Source of the DNA: Enterococcus caccae ATCC BAA-1240
GTDB lineage: Bacteria; Bacillota; Bacilli; Lactobacillales; Enterococcaceae
Reading direction: 5' to 3'
Assembly (NCBI RefSeq): GCF_000407145.1
Contig: NZ_KE136472.1
Location: 725,658 to 789,657 of the forward strand
Length of the DNA: 64,000 nt
In this document: positions 39,674-48,717 of the stretch, piece after piece
How positions within the stretch are numbered: position 1 is the stretch's first letter
How the letters are laid out: every line of letters begins with the position of its first letter
The notes under the pieces: model-generated
Told to the model about the DNA's origin: nothing
Seen by the model: only the letters and a program-made list of their open reading frames with translations
Database searches by the model: none
Translations under genes and position numbers: made by a program

Positions 39674-41953
39674 ATGATAGGAACAGTTTGTTTCGTTTTA
39701 GAACCAACGCCACTAACGGGTGTTGTGTGGATTTATCTCGTTAGTCGAGTTCTCTATACAGGAAACAAAATGATTATTAGTACTAGTTTGCTGTGTATTT
39801 TTATTATGGTGATATTATGTTGGAAAATACACAACAATGAAAGGCAGCTAAAATTTTCTGAAACAACAATCGTAACGGGAAGTCTATCTGTATTACCAGA
39901 CCGGTTTAAGATCGATGGTGATCGTCTTCAGGTAGAAGGGAGATTTTCTACACTAAAAAAAGAAAATCAAAAAGTAGTAGCCTTTTATAAATTTTCATCT
40001 GAACAAGAAAAATTGAGTTGGCAAAAAATAAATCAGCCTATAAAAATAAATCTTTCAGGTGAATTTGAAAAGCCATTAGCTCAAACTAATTTAAATGGAT
40101 TCAACTATCAAAAGTATTTAAAGGAAAACGGAATATATCAAACACTGAGAATTCGCGGTATTCAGACAGTGAAAAAGGAAAAGCTGCATTTTTACGAAGT
40201 TCTTTCTTGGTTGAGTGTTTTGAGAAAAAAAGCAATTGATTATTGCGATGAAACATTTTTGGCAGAAACGTCATTGCATCTAAAAACATTGATTTTCGGC
40301 TTTAAATCAAGTGAATTTTCACAAAAAGAAGGAACATTAGCAAATTTAGGTATTCTTCATCTTTTTAGCTTATCAGGAATGCATGTGACGTTTTTCATCG
40401 GAACTTTTAGGTATATATTCTTGAGAGCAGGCGTCACATTAGAACAATTATTTTGGTGGCAGCTTGTATTCTCAATTATTTATGGAGGATTAGTGGGATT
40501 TTCATTAAGTGTAGTTCGTGCGTTACTACAAAGCATGATTTCACTTAGCAATCGTGAATTCAAATGGGGACTATCAGGATTAGATTGTTGGAGTTTGTCA
40601 TTGATAGTTGGATTATTTTTTCAACCCTATTTATTGTTTTCTGTTGGTGGTCAGCTTAGCTATGGATTATCATTCTTCATTTTATATGTTCAACCTATTA
40701 TAGAACGAATGAACAACCACCATTTACAGAAGTATTGTTTCTCTATGTTGCTGAATATTACGATGATCCCTTTGATTGGATTAACATTTTTTGAATGGCA
40801 AGTCACAAGTAGTTTGTTTACCTTCTTATTACTGCCAGTGTTTGAATGGTTTATTTTGCCAGCTTTAACAATTAGTTTATTTTGTTCATTGATCATCAAA
40901 AGTAAACTTTTAATTACTGGGTTAGAAGTATATTTTTTGATTCAACAATCGGTGTTTGAGTGGTTAAGTCGGCATAGCACCTTTACGTTAGTAACAGGAG
41001 CATTTTCTTCTGTCTTGTTTTTAGTAATGTTAGGATTGCTTTTTTTATTACTTCATTTGTTGGACAAGCGATCTAAAAAAGCCTATTTGATAGGATTTGG
41101 GCTGTTCTTATTACTATATAATAAGAATTTTTCGCCAAAGGGGACTATTGCATTTATCGATGTTGGGCAAGGGGATAGCATTTTTATTCAAACTCCCTTT
41201 CATCAAGAAAATATTTTGATTGACACAGGTGGAAATATTGAGTTTGAACAAGAAAAATGGATAATGAGAACAAATAAAAAGACGAATGCAGAGTATTCCG
41301 TGATTCCCTATTTAAAAAGTAAGGGTGTAAAATATTTGGATAAGGTTTTGATTAGCCACGGAGATATCGATCACTGTGGTGATTTATTAGCAATCAATGA
41401 AAAAATCTCGATTCGTTCCCTTTACTTTCCAGTGGGAACAGAAAAAAAGCCCGCTTTTAAGCAGATACTTGATCGTTTGAAAGAAAGGGGAACCAAATGT
41501 TACCCAATTCTGGCAGGTGCAGCCATCAGTCAGTCTATTCCATTAAGAGTTCTTGCACCAGTCCTTGCAGGAACTGGAGAAAACAAAGATTCAATGGTAG
41601 TCTATACTAAGATTGCTGGAAAGCGTTTCTTATTTACTGGGGATTTGGAAAAAGAAGGGGAGCTTCAATTACTTAACGAATTTCCGACATTGAAAGTAGA
41701 TGTTTTGAAAATAGGTCATCATGGTAGCAATACTTCATCTGATCCTTTTTTTATTCAAAGTATTGAATTAGAAGATGCCGTCATTTCTTGCGGACGTAAC
41801 AATAAATTTAATCATCCTCATGAAGAAACCGTTTCAACATTAAAACAGGCGGAAATCAACGATTATCGGACAGATAAAAAAGGCATGGTTTATTATGAGT
41901 GGACGCCATTGTCAAAAATGACTGCAGCAAAAACTGTCATGGAAGAAGACTAG
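39674..41953 (+). CDS. comEC: Competence DNA-translocation channel ComEC
   Basis: Membrane channel for single-stranded DNA uptake. The 759 residues have N-terminal hydrophobic segments with an OB-like DUF4131 region (about 55-160), the Competence domain with many helices (about 210-480; HLFSLSGMHVTFF near 233) and a C-terminal metallo-beta-lactamase-like domain (FIDVGQGDSIFIQ near 494, SHGDIDHCGDLL near 565, HHGSNTSSDPFF near 680). The start is unclear: the ATG at 39674 has no ribosome site and falls inside the first hydrophobic segment, while the frame stays open upstream (encoding NNYWVFPVLV) but has no ATG, GTG or TTG before a stop at 39596. Confidence 0.9.
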   Translation: MIGTVCFVLEPTPLTGVVWIYLVSRVLYTGNKMIISTSLLCIFIMVILCWKIHNNERQLKFSETTIVTGSLSVLPDRFKIDGDRLQVEGRFSTLKKENQKVVAFYKFSSEQEKLSWQKINQPIKINLSGEFEKPLAQTNLNGFNYQKYLKENGIYQTLRIRGIQTVKKEKLHFYEVLSWLSVLRKKAIDYCDETFLAETSLHLKTLIFGFKSSEFSQKEGTLANLGILHLFSLSGMHVTFFIGTFRYIFLRAGVTLEQLFWWQLVFSIIYGGLVGFSLSVVRALLQSMISLSNREFKWGLSGLDCWSLSLIVGLFFQPYLLFSVGGQLSYGLSFFILYVQPIIERMNNHHLQKYCFSMLLNITMIPLIGLTFFEWQVTSSLFTFLLLPVFEWFILPALTISLFCSLIIKSKLLITGLEVYFLIQQSVFEWLSRHSTFTLVTGAFSSVLFLVMLGLLFLLLHLLDKRSKKAYLIGFGLFLLLYNKNFSPKGTIAFIDVGQGDSIFIQTPFHQENILIDTGGNIEFEQEKWIMRTNKKTNAEYSVIPYLKSKGVKYLDKVLISHGDIDHCGDLLAINEKISIRSLYFPVGTEKKPAFKQILDRLKERGTKCYPILAGAAISQSIPLRVLAPVLAGTGENKDSMVVYTKIAGKRFLFTGDLEKEGELQLLNEFPTLKVDVLKIGHHGSNTSSDPFFIQSIELEDAVISCGRNNKFNHPHEETVSTLKQAEINDYRTDKKGMVYYEWTPLSKMTAAKTVMEED

Positions 41954-42002
41954 CATTTCTTGAATTGGCATGGTAGGATGAAACAGAGAAATGAGGGAAC
42001 GT

Positions 42003-43034
42003 ATGAACTTACAAGAGGCATTGAAACAAGTCAGACAGCAGCACTTCGCTTCTGTTTATTTAGTCCAAGGAACAGAAGGGTATTTAAGCGAATTATTCAA
42101 AACAGAATTACTAAGTCAGCTGATTAAAACAGAAGATGACCAGTTTAACTATTCAGCATTTGATATGGAAGAGGTTCCGTTATCTATAGCTATAGAAGAA
42201 GCTGAAACGATTCCTTTTTTTGGCGATTATCGATTAGTTTTTATTGAAAATCCTTATTTTTTAACGGCTGAACGGAAAACAAATGGCCCAGATCATGACA
42301 TTGATAGCCTACTGAAATATTTAGAGCACCCATCTCCAACGACTATTTTAGTATTTAGTGCAAATGTTGAAAAATTAGATGAACGTAAAAAAATAACGAA
42401 AGCAGTAAAAAAACAAGCGGAAATCATTGATGTCAATCCAATGGGAGAACGTGAGGTAAGACAATATGTGGAACAAACGATTCAAAGTGAAGGATACGAG
42501 ATTCGTCCTGAAGCATTTGATTTGTTATTACAGTTGACAGATTTAAACTTGTCTAAAGTGATGGGAGAATTACAGAAATTGTTTTTATTTGCTTCAGATA
42601 GCAAATTAATCTCGAAAAATGCTGTTAAAGAATTAGTGCCCAAATCGTTAGAACATAATGTTTTTGATTTAACGAACGATGTTCTATCTGGAAATGGAGA
42701 AAAAGCGATTCAATTGTATGAGGATTTGCTACTTCAAGGTGAGGAAACGATTAAATTGAATGCAATTTTATTAAATCAAATTCGTTTATTCTTACAAACA
42801 AAAATTTTAGCAAAATTAGGCTATCAACAAGCGAATATTGCCGAAACGTTAAAAATTCATCCTTATCGTGTCAAATTAGCATTGCAGCAAGTTCGTCACT
42901 TTGATTTAGACCGTTTAGAAGCGATTTATGATGAATTAGTAGAAAATGATTTTCGGATGAAAACAGGTAAGATGGAAAAAGAGCTACTATTTGAATTATT
43001 TATTCTAAAATTATCTGGACAAACGACCAGATAA
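42003..43034 (+). CDS. holA: DNA polymerase III delta subunit
   Basis: Clamp-loader subunit that opens the sliding clamp. The 343-residue protein (YqeN type) has the AAA+-like fold without a functional P-loop: VYLVQGTEGYLSELFK near 20, a central SDVNPMGEREV-like region and a C-terminal collar domain (QIRLFLQTKILAKLGYQQANIAETLKIHPYRVKLA, cited in part). I choose ATG at 42003 because GAGGGA lies 5 bases upstream, and that GAGG would be coding if the ATG at 41991 were used. It follows comEC, as is usual. Confidence 0.93.
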   Translation: MNLQEALKQVRQQHFASVYLVQGTEGYLSELFKTELLSQLIKTEDDQFNYSAFDMEEVPLSIAIEEAETIPFFGDYRLVFIENPYFLTAERKTNGPDHDIDSLLKYLEHPSPTTILVFSANVEKLDERKKITKAVKKQAEIIDVNPMGEREVRQYVEQTIQSEGYEIRPEAFDLLLQLTDLNLSKVMGELQKLFLFASDSKLISKNAVKELVPKSLEHNVFDLTNDVLSGNGEKAIQLYEDLLLQGEETIKLNAILLNQIRLFLQTKILAKLGYQQANIAETLKIHPYRVKLALQQVRHFDLDRLEAIYDELVENDFRMKTGKMEKELLFELFILKLSGQTTR

Positions 43035-43303
43035 AGTATCCTTTAAAAAGACGCATTCCAGAAAAAATTCAATTGGTAATGACTTTATACGTGAAAAAGT
43101 AGTTGTACGTCAAGTTTGGTCTGAAAATGAGTATGCACTGATAAGGACTTTCTAAGAACTATAATGAACATGTAAAAGAGATCTGAGAGCTATACGGACA
43201 GTTTAAATAGAACAGTTAAGAAATATTGGCTGATGGTAATCAAGTTTATGTTGTTGGAAACAGATTGAGAAAAATAGTAGAATCAATCAAAAATAATCTA
43301 TAA
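43035..43303 (+). pseudogene. Remnant of a decayed gene after holA
   Basis: The 420-base stretch between holA and rpsT has two protein-like fragments in different plus-strand frames. One (ending at TAA 43153-43155) reads DFIREKVVVRQVWSENEYAL; the other (ending at TAA 43301-43303) reads EILADGNQVYVVGNRLRKIV then ESIKNNL. Several stops lie between them. No intact frame or start codon exists. I do not recognise the parent. The remaining 100 bases hold an imperfect hairpin at 43322-43358. Confidence 0.3.
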
Positions 43304-43321
43304 TAAATTGAGTATGGAGAG

Positions 43322-43362
43322 AGACTGGAGCAAAACTAAAATTTTTTTCCTTCAGTCTTTAA
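43322..43362 (+). terminator. Weak hairpin, possible terminator
   Basis: AGACTGGAG/CTTCAGTCT (43322-43330, 43350-43358) with a T-rich loop and only three trailing T residues. It could end the comE-holA transcript. Confidence is low. Confidence 0.35.
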
Positions 43363-43412
43363 TTACATTGACAGGGTGTTTAAGAATAGGATCGTTAGGT
43401 CTTTTCTTGACA

Positions 43413-43445
43413 ATAAAAAAAGAAGCTAACAGAAAGGTTAGCTTC
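43413..43445 (-). terminator. Terminator of rpsT
   Basis: Perfect 10-bp stem AGAAGCTAAC/GTTAGCTTCT (43420-43429, 43436-43445); read on the minus strand it is followed by a run of T residues (43413-43419). Confidence 0.9.
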
Positions 43446-43454
43446 TAAAATTCA

Positions 43455-43709
43455 TTATTTTGCTAATTTTTTACTTAGACGAGATTTGTCACGGCTTGCT
43501 TTGTTTTTATGGATTAATCCTTTTGTTTCAGCCATATCAACAGCTTTAGCAGCTTCTGTATATAACGCATCCACATTGTCAGCACCAGCAGCTACAGCAT
43601 CTTCAAATTTTTTGATAGCTGTACGCATAGCATTTTTTTGAGATGAATTTTGAGCATTCTTATTAGCGTTAGTACGTACACGTTTGATTGCAGATTCAAT
43701 ATTTGGCAT
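43455..43709 (-). CDS. rpsT: 30S ribosomal protein S20
   Basis: Small-subunit ribosomal protein that binds 16S rRNA early in assembly. The 84 residues have the S20 pattern: [14 protein letters not shown] at the N-terminus, [15 protein letters not shown], ending in [20 protein letters not shown] (a basic tail). The ATG at 43709 follows GGAGGTGAAAGAA; the in-frame start at 43718 would overlap this site. It is transcribed alone, opposite to holA, as in many Firmicutes. Confidence 0.97.
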   Translation of the reverse strand: MPNIESAIKRVRTNANKNAQNSSQKNAMRTAIKKFEDAVAAGADNVDALYTEAAKAVDMAETKGLIHKNKASRDKSRLSKKLAK

Positions 43710-43773
43710 TTCTTTCACCTCCGATAAATTAAGGTCTTACACAGGAAAATCCATATGTAATTCAACACTAATC

Positions 43774-43802
43774 ATTATACCTAATCCAAACTGGCATTGC
43801 AA
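43774..43802 (-). promoter_or_regulatory. rpsT promoter
   Basis: On the minus strand TTGCAA (43797-43802), 17 bases, TATAAT (43774-43779): a strong consensus promoter with a leader of about 58 bases. Confidence 0.75.
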
Positions 43803-43952
43803 TAAAAGATGACAAGTTTTTTTCCTTAACAGTAAAATTATTGATTTCTTCTTGTAAAAATCAATTTGAAATGAAGAGTGATAGAAAAAATAGATACAAT
43901 TTATAAAAAATATGCTATCATAACAGGGGAAAATTGAAATGGTGGTGTCGAT

Positions 43953-44966
43953 GTGAATATTGCTTTAGTTGTAACGGTTATACTTGTAATGGGCGTTATT
44001 TTTGTTAACGGATGGACAGATGCGCCGAATGCAATTGCAACCGCTGTCTCTACTCGTGTCTTAAAGCCAAATATTGCGATTTGGATGGCAGTCATAATGA
44101 ACTTTTTTGGTGCGTTAGTCATGACATATTTTAATGCACAGGTAGCAGAGACGATTAGTAACATTGTGAGTTTTGATGCACAAGGAAATGCATCGCAAGT
44201 AGCTTTGGCAGCTTCTTTATTTTCAATTGTTGTCTGGTCAGTAGCGGCATGGTATTTTGGGATTCCTACAAGTGAGAGCCATGCTTTGATAGCTGGATTG
44301 ACGGGATCAGCAATGGCTTTAGGCGGGATTGGTGCAGTTAATGGTTCTGAATGGATCAAGGTGCTTGTTGGATTGGTTGTTTCCACAGTAATGGGGTTTG
44401 GTGGTGGCTACCTTGTAACGAAGCTAATTGTAATCCTTTTCAAAGATGTAGCAAGAAGGACAGCAAATAAAGTTTTCACTTATGGACAAGCGTTTGGTGC
44501 TGCAGCAAATGCTTTTTTACACGGTGCTCAAGATGGTCAAAAATTCATGGGGGTTTTCATGTTGGGATTGTATTACAATAATCTGGCAGAAAAATCAGGT
44601 TCAGGATTTATTATCCCAATTTGGGTCATGATTCTTTGCTCCGTCACAATGGGCTTTGGTACATCTGTTGGTGGCATGAGAATCATTAAATCGGTCGGGA
44701 TGGATATGGTGAAATTAGAACGGTATCAAGGATTTGCTGCTGATTTAAGTACAGCTGTTTGTTTATTTGCGGCTTCTATTTTTGGTATCCCAGTTTCAAC
44801 AACGCATACAAAAACGACTGCAATCATGGGTGTAGGTGCTTCAAAACGGGTTTCTAGTGTTGACTGGCGGATAGTTAAAGAAATGCTGATAGCTTGGATA
44901 TTAACGTTTCCAGGTTGTGGAGTGATTGCCTTTGCTATGGCAAAATTATTTATAGCACTATTTTAA
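43953..44966 (+). CDS. pit: PiT-family inorganic phosphate transporter
   Basis: Low-affinity phosphate (metal-phosphate) symporter of 337 residues with about ten membrane helices. The duplicated PiT signature is present: GWTDAPNAIATAVSTRVL near 20 and AFGAAANAFLHGAQDGQKFMG near 180, each with the conserved Asp-Asn-containing core; GIPTSESHALIAG and GIPVSTTHTKTTA are the paired inner loops. Translation starts at GTG (43953) behind GGTGG; an overlapping 5-codon frame (ATG at 43939) ends in TGA at the GTG start. The DUF47 gene follows by 12 bases, the usual pairing. Confidence 0.9.
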   Translation: MNIALVVTVILVMGVIFVNGWTDAPNAIATAVSTRVLKPNIAIWMAVIMNFFGALVMTYFNAQVAETISNIVSFDAQGNASQVALAASLFSIVVWSVAAWYFGIPTSESHALIAGLTGSAMALGGIGAVNGSEWIKVLVGLVVSTVMGFGGGYLVTKLIVILFKDVARRTANKVFTYGQAFGAAANAFLHGAQDGQKFMGVFMLGLYYNNLAEKSGSGFIIPIWVMILCSVTMGFGTSVGGMRIIKSVGMDMVKLERYQGFAADLSTAVCLFAASIFGIPVSTTHTKTTAIMGVGASKRVSSVDWRIVKEMLIAWILTFPGCGVIAFAMAKLFIALF

Positions 44967-44978
44967 GGAGAGAATAAA

Positions 44979-45602
44979 ATGGCTAGAAAGAAGCAATTTA
45001 ATTATTTTGGCGAATTAGAACATTTGGCAAAAAATGCTCACCAAGCAGCAGAACTGTTAGAAAGAATTACTAGTGATTATTCACTTGAAAAATTAGAAAA
45101 TGAAGCGGAACAAATTCATATCTTAGAACGTGAAGGCGATCGAATCGTTCAAAAAATTATGAGTGAATTATATATTTCATTTATTACACCTATTGATAGG
45201 GAAGATATTGTTGAAATAACACAACGTTTAGATGATGTTCTAGACACAATCAATAGTATTGCCTATTTACTAAGTAGCTTAGTTGTAAAGGAGCTAACTG
45301 AGAATTCTCTTGTGTTTATTGCGTATGCAGTAGAAGCCACAGCTGGAGTTTTAACAGCAACTAAAGAGTTTGCAAAATTCAAAAACTCGAAAATATTACA
45401 TGCAATGATTGATGAAGTAAGTGAAATTGAAGGAAAAGCAGATAAATTATATAGTGATTCTTTAAAAGAGTTATTCACGAATGAACAAAACCCGATTGAA
45501 GTGATACGGTGGAAAAATGTATACGATCAATTAGAAGAATTATTGAATGCTAGCGAGTCAGTTGTTGATGTGATTGGTGGCTTAGTTATTAAAAATAGTT
45601 AA
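44979..45602 (+). CDS. DUF47 family (PhoU-like) phosphate-transport accessory protein
   Basis: A 207-residue all-helical cytosolic protein of the DUF47/TIGR00153 family, distantly like PhoU, thought to modulate the adjacent PiT transporter. The sequence shows the typical EREGDRIVQKIMSELYISFITPIDREDI block near 50-75 (cited as key residues EREGD, TPIDREDI) and a second EIEGKADKLY repeat near 148. ATG behind AAGGAGAG, 12 bases after pit; no terminator between them. Confidence 0.9.
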   Translation: MARKKQFNYFGELEHLAKNAHQAAELLERITSDYSLEKLENEAEQIHILEREGDRIVQKIMSELYISFITPIDREDIVEITQRLDDVLDTINSIAYLLSSLVVKELTENSLVFIAYAVEATAGVLTATKEFAKFKNSKILHAMIDEVSEIEGKADKLYSDSLKELFTNEQNPIEVIRWKNVYDQLEELLNASESVVDVIGGLVIKNS

Positions 45603-45713
45603 CTAGAGTCTGAGTAAATAGAATTGTACTTTCTCTCTCATTTGGACTGTTAGAAGGTAGGGATGAACCCAGAGTTAAGTGCCAAATTCTATTCAATGAT
45701 ATGGAGGAGCTAG

Positions 45714-46352
45714 ATGGATAATTTAAAAATGGAAGCAATAAAAAAATATACGCAATCAATAATGGAAAAAGATCAAACAGGACATGGTATGGATCACATA
45801 AATAGAGTGGTAAGATTAGCTAATAAAATAGCGGAATCTGAAAATTGTAATCGGTTTATTGTTATAGCAGCTGCTTATCTTCACGATACGGTGGATGATA
45901 AAATCGTCTCAAAGCCAGAGCAAGCTTATCAACAATTAAGAGAATTTTTGCAAACTATCGATCTTTCTATCAAAGAAATTGATCAAATTTTTCATATAAT
46001 AAAAAATCTTTCATTTAGCCAAGAGTTAGCTGGAACTGCTGAAGAGTTGACGATTGAAGGGCAGATAGTGCAGGATGCTGATCGTTTAGATGCTATGGGA
46101 GCAATAGGGGTTACTCGAACAATTTATTACGGTGGACACAAAGGGAACAAAATCTATGATCCCAAAATCAAACCCAGATTATTACGTTCAAAAACAGAAT
46201 ATCGTGAAGAAAGTACGGTTATTAATCATTTTTATGAGAAAATTATTTTATTGAACGGAAAATTAAATACAGAACATGCTAAAGAAATAGGAATAAAACG
46301 ACAAAAATTTTTAGAAGAGTTTTTAAACGAATTTTTAGAAGAATGGAATTGA
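45714..46352 (+). CDS. HD-domain phosphohydrolase
   Basis: A 212-residue metal-dependent phosphohydrolase of the YedJ-like HD family. The metal ligands are seen in GHGMDHINRVVRLA (His near 24 and 28), AYLHDTVDD (HD pair near 63) and the later QDADRLDAMGAIGV Asp near 128. The substrate is unknown, probably a nucleotide. ATG with GGAGGAG 5 bases upstream. The 110-base gap before it has a perfect 9-bp inverted repeat AATAGAATT/AATTCTATT (45617-45625, 45685-45693) of unknown meaning. Confidence 0.85.
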   Translation: MDNLKMEAIKKYTQSIMEKDQTGHGMDHINRVVRLANKIAESENCNRFIVIAAAYLHDTVDDKIVSKPEQAYQQLREFLQTIDLSIKEIDQIFHIIKNLSFSQELAGTAEELTIEGQIVQDADRLDAMGAIGVTRTIYYGGHKGNKIYDPKIKPRLLRSKTEYREESTVINHFYEKIILLNGKLNTEHAKEIGIKRQKFLEEFLNEFLEEWN

Positions 46353-46370
46353 CTGATTAAAAGTAATTAA

Positions 46371-46470
46371 AGAGGCTAATGTAGCGTTTCAACCGAGAGA
46401 GTAGTACCTACATGGTGCATTTCAAATTTTTTGTAACCAAGTAGGTACTATGTTGCATCAGATTGCCTCT
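46371..46470. terminator. Nested long hairpin between convergent genes
   Basis: Outer arms AGAGGC/GCCTCT (46371-46376, 46465-46470) enclose a perfect 10-bp stem TAGTACCTAC/GTAGGTACTA (46402-46411, 46441-46450). It lies between the ends of the HD gene and the P-type ATPase gene. There is no strong T run on either side. Confidence 0.5.
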
Positions 46471-46495
46471 CACTGTGTTTCATAGTAATGTCAGA

Positions 46496-48466
46496 TTATT
46501 TCCGCAGAAGTTTATTCTGATTCCTTGAAACTGGTATGTGTTTTGCAGAGCTAGCCCCCAGCTTCTTTGCTTTAGAAAAGAAGCCTGTAGTTTGCTTTTT
46601 TTCAATAGGGATGGTTTGTAACATTCTTAAGCCATTCAAGATAACAAGAATCGTGCTGCCTTCGTGACCAATAACACCAAGGGGTAAATTAATAAGTTGA
46701 AAGAAATTAGATAAGATTAGTAGGAGGATGACCCCAGCAGAAAAAATAATATTTTGGGTCACGATTCGTTTCAATTTTTTTGAAAGTAAGTGACTCATTT
46801 GAAGTTTTTCTAAGTCATTTTGCATTAAAACCATATCTGCAACATCCATTGCTATATCAGTTCCTTCGCCCATTGCAACACCGATAGCTGCATTGGCTAA
46901 AGCCGGAGCATCATTGATTCCATCACCTACCATGATGTTGACACCGTATGTTTCTTTTTGTTCTTTGATTAAAACTGTTTTGTCTTCTGGTAAGCAATTG
47001 GCATAAACCTCATCTACATCAAGCTCTGCTGCAACAGCAAGAGCTGTTTTTTTATGATCACCAGTTATCATTGTAGTCCGAATACCTGATTGTTTAAAAT
47101 AATGAATCACTTCTTTTGCTTCAGGTTTTGGAACATCTAAGAGACCGAAATACGCGATGATATCGTTTTCTTTAAACAGATAAATGACTGTTTTTCCTTC
47201 ATTTTGAAGATACTCAATCTCGTTTTGTAATTCTTCTCTTAGTATTGTGTGGTCGTTAAATGTACTTTTCCCGACTCGCCAAGTTATGGAATCGATTGTT
47301 GTTTCCATTCCAAAGCCAATAATATTTTTGACTTCCATTTGATTGTATTCTGAAGTAGTTTCATTCTCGAAGCGGAGTATAATAGCCTGTGCCAAAGGAT
47401 GGGTTGAGTGTCTTTCCATGGCCAAAAGAATATTTAATCCTTCTTCTTTATTGGATAAAAAGATAGCATCTGTAACGATTGGCGTACCACGAGTCAAAGT
47501 TCCAGTTTTATCAAATGCGATTGCTCTCAAAGAAGCTAAATTTTCTAAGTAAACGCCACCTTTAAACAACACCCCGTTTTTTGCACCGTTGGAAATAGCA
47601 GCTAATGTCGCTGGTGTGGCCGAAGCGACTAGTGCACACGGGGAGGCTACAACTAACAAGACCATTCCTCTATAAAAACTTTCTGACCAAGACCAACCTA
47701 AAAATAAGTAAGGAATCAAAATCATCATAGGAATAGCAATCAAAATGATTTTGACATAGGTATTTTCTAATGTTTCAATAAAACTTGCTGTTTGTGACGG
47801 TGTGTTTTGTGCTTCATCAACTAGACGGATAATTTTAGCAAATAGAGTATTGTCACTTGTTTTACTAACGGACATTGTAATTGCGTCACCCAAATTAATC
47901 GTTCCGCCAAATAACGGTGCATCAATTCCTTTTTCAACTGGAATTGACTCACCAGTGATTGCAGCTTCATCAATAGTTGATGAGCCTTTTACTAAGGTCC
48001 CATCAATTGGAATACGTGCTCCTTTAGGAACCAAAAGAAGATCGCCAATCTGTAATTGAGTAACAGCTACTTCTGTCGTTTTACCGGAATCATGAAGTAA
48101 AAATGCTGTTTCAGGTTGCATGTTCATCAAACTAGATATCTCTTTTTTACTTTTATTTGTTGTGTACTCTTCTAAAGCTCCACTGAGACAAAAAATGAAC
48201 GTTAACATTGCACCTTCAAACCAGTTTCCGATAAGACAAGCGCCAATTGCTGCCAAGGCCATCAACAAATCAACATTCAAGTGTCTGTTTTCGATGGTAT
48301 CAAAAAGTCCTTCCTTTGTTTGTTTGAATCCGCCAAGAAAGATAGCTGCAGCAAAACTGATTGGATAGAATCTTACATTTAATTTTTCCAAAACGAAACC
48401 AATAATGATAAGTAATAAACATAGAATTGTAGAGAGAATTGCTTTTTGTTCTTCTGAAAGTTTCAT
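46496..48466 (-). CDS. P1B-type heavy-metal ATPase, P1B-4 like, possible Fe(II) exporter
   Basis: ATP-driven metal transporter of 656 residues without an N-terminal metal-binding domain. It has the actuator motif TGES, SPCALVASATP in the membrane metal site, the phosphorylation site DKTGTLT, the P1B-specific HP in STHPLAQAI, GDGINDAPAL, and HEGSTILVILNGLRML in the last helix pair. SPC together with HEG-S-T marks the P1B-4 group (PfeT/FrvA/CadA-like cobalt, iron or cadmium pumps). A perfect Fur box and a second Fur-like box upstream suggest iron as the substrate, as in Listeria FrvA. ATG at 48466 with AAGGAGTG. Zinc or cadmium cannot be excluded. Confidence 0.88.
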   Translation of the reverse strand: MKLSEEQKAILSTILCLLLIIIGFVLEKLNVRFYPISFAAAIFLGGFKQTKEGLFDTIENRHLNVDLLMALAAIGACLIGNWFEGAMLTFIFCLSGALEEYTTNKSKKEISSLMNMQPETAFLLHDSGKTTEVAVTQLQIGDLLLVPKGARIPIDGTLVKGSSTIDEAAITGESIPVEKGIDAPLFGGTINLGDAITMSVSKTSDNTLFAKIIRLVDEAQNTPSQTASFIETLENTYVKIILIAIPMMILIPYLFLGWSWSESFYRGMVLLVVASPCALVASATPATLAAISNGAKNGVLFKGGVYLENLASLRAIAFDKTGTLTRGTPIVTDAIFLSNKEEGLNILLAMERHSTHPLAQAIILRFENETTSEYNQMEVKNIIGFGMETTIDSITWRVGKSTFNDHTILREELQNEIEYLQNEGKTVIYLFKENDIIAYFGLLDVPKPEAKEVIHYFKQSGIRTTMITGDHKKTALAVAAELDVDEVYANCLPEDKTVLIKEQKETYGVNIMVGDGINDAPALANAAIGVAMGEGTDIAMDVADMVLMQNDLEKLQMSHLLSKKLKRIVTQNIIFSAGVILLLILSNFFQLINLPLGVIGHEGSTILVILNGLRMLQTIPIEKKQTTGFFSKAKKLGASSAKHIPVSRNQNKLLRK

Positions 48467-48536
48467 TATGATCACTCCTTATAAAGAGCATAACATAAAT
48501 GGTATCTAATTGATAATGAAATTCCCTAATTGAGAA

Positions 48537-48551
48537 CGATAGTGATTATCA
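48537..48551. promoter_or_regulatory. Fur-like box near the ATPase promoter
   Basis: CGATAGTGATTATCA matches the 7-1-7 Fur consensus TGATAATNATTATCA at 13 of 15 positions; a further half site TGATAAT is at 48511-48517. It is about 75 bases upstream of the ATPase start. Confidence 0.5.
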
Positions 48552-48616
48552 ATTAGGTTATCGTTGTTTTATAAGCGTTTGTGTATTTTATAAAAAGGAA
48601 TTGTTCTAATTAATAG

Positions 48617-48631
48617 TGATAATCATTATCA
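48617..48631. promoter_or_regulatory. Perfect 7-1-7 Fur box
   Basis: TGATAATCATTATCA matches the Fur 7-1-7 consensus TGATAATNATTATCA at all fixed positions (PerR boxes would have TTATAAT arms). It lies 151 bases upstream of the ATPase start on the minus strand and downstream of uppP. Confidence 0.7.
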
Positions 48632-48683
48632 TTGGAAGTGGAAAAATGAATTCTGTCATTCTTAATTATCTAATGACTGAGCC

Positions 48684-48717
48684 AAAAAAAAGAACCGATT
48701 TAATCGGTTCTTTTTTA
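48684..48717 (-). terminator. Terminator of uppP
   Basis: GAACCGAT/ATCGGTTC (48692-48699, 48703-48710) flanked by A and T runs; it directly abuts the uppP stop codon and could act in both directions. Confidence 0.9.

Noticed and set aside
43901-44386. Minus-strand frame of 161 codons opposite pit
   Set aside because: Antisense shadow of a clear PiT transporter gene, threonine-rich and without a ribosome site.
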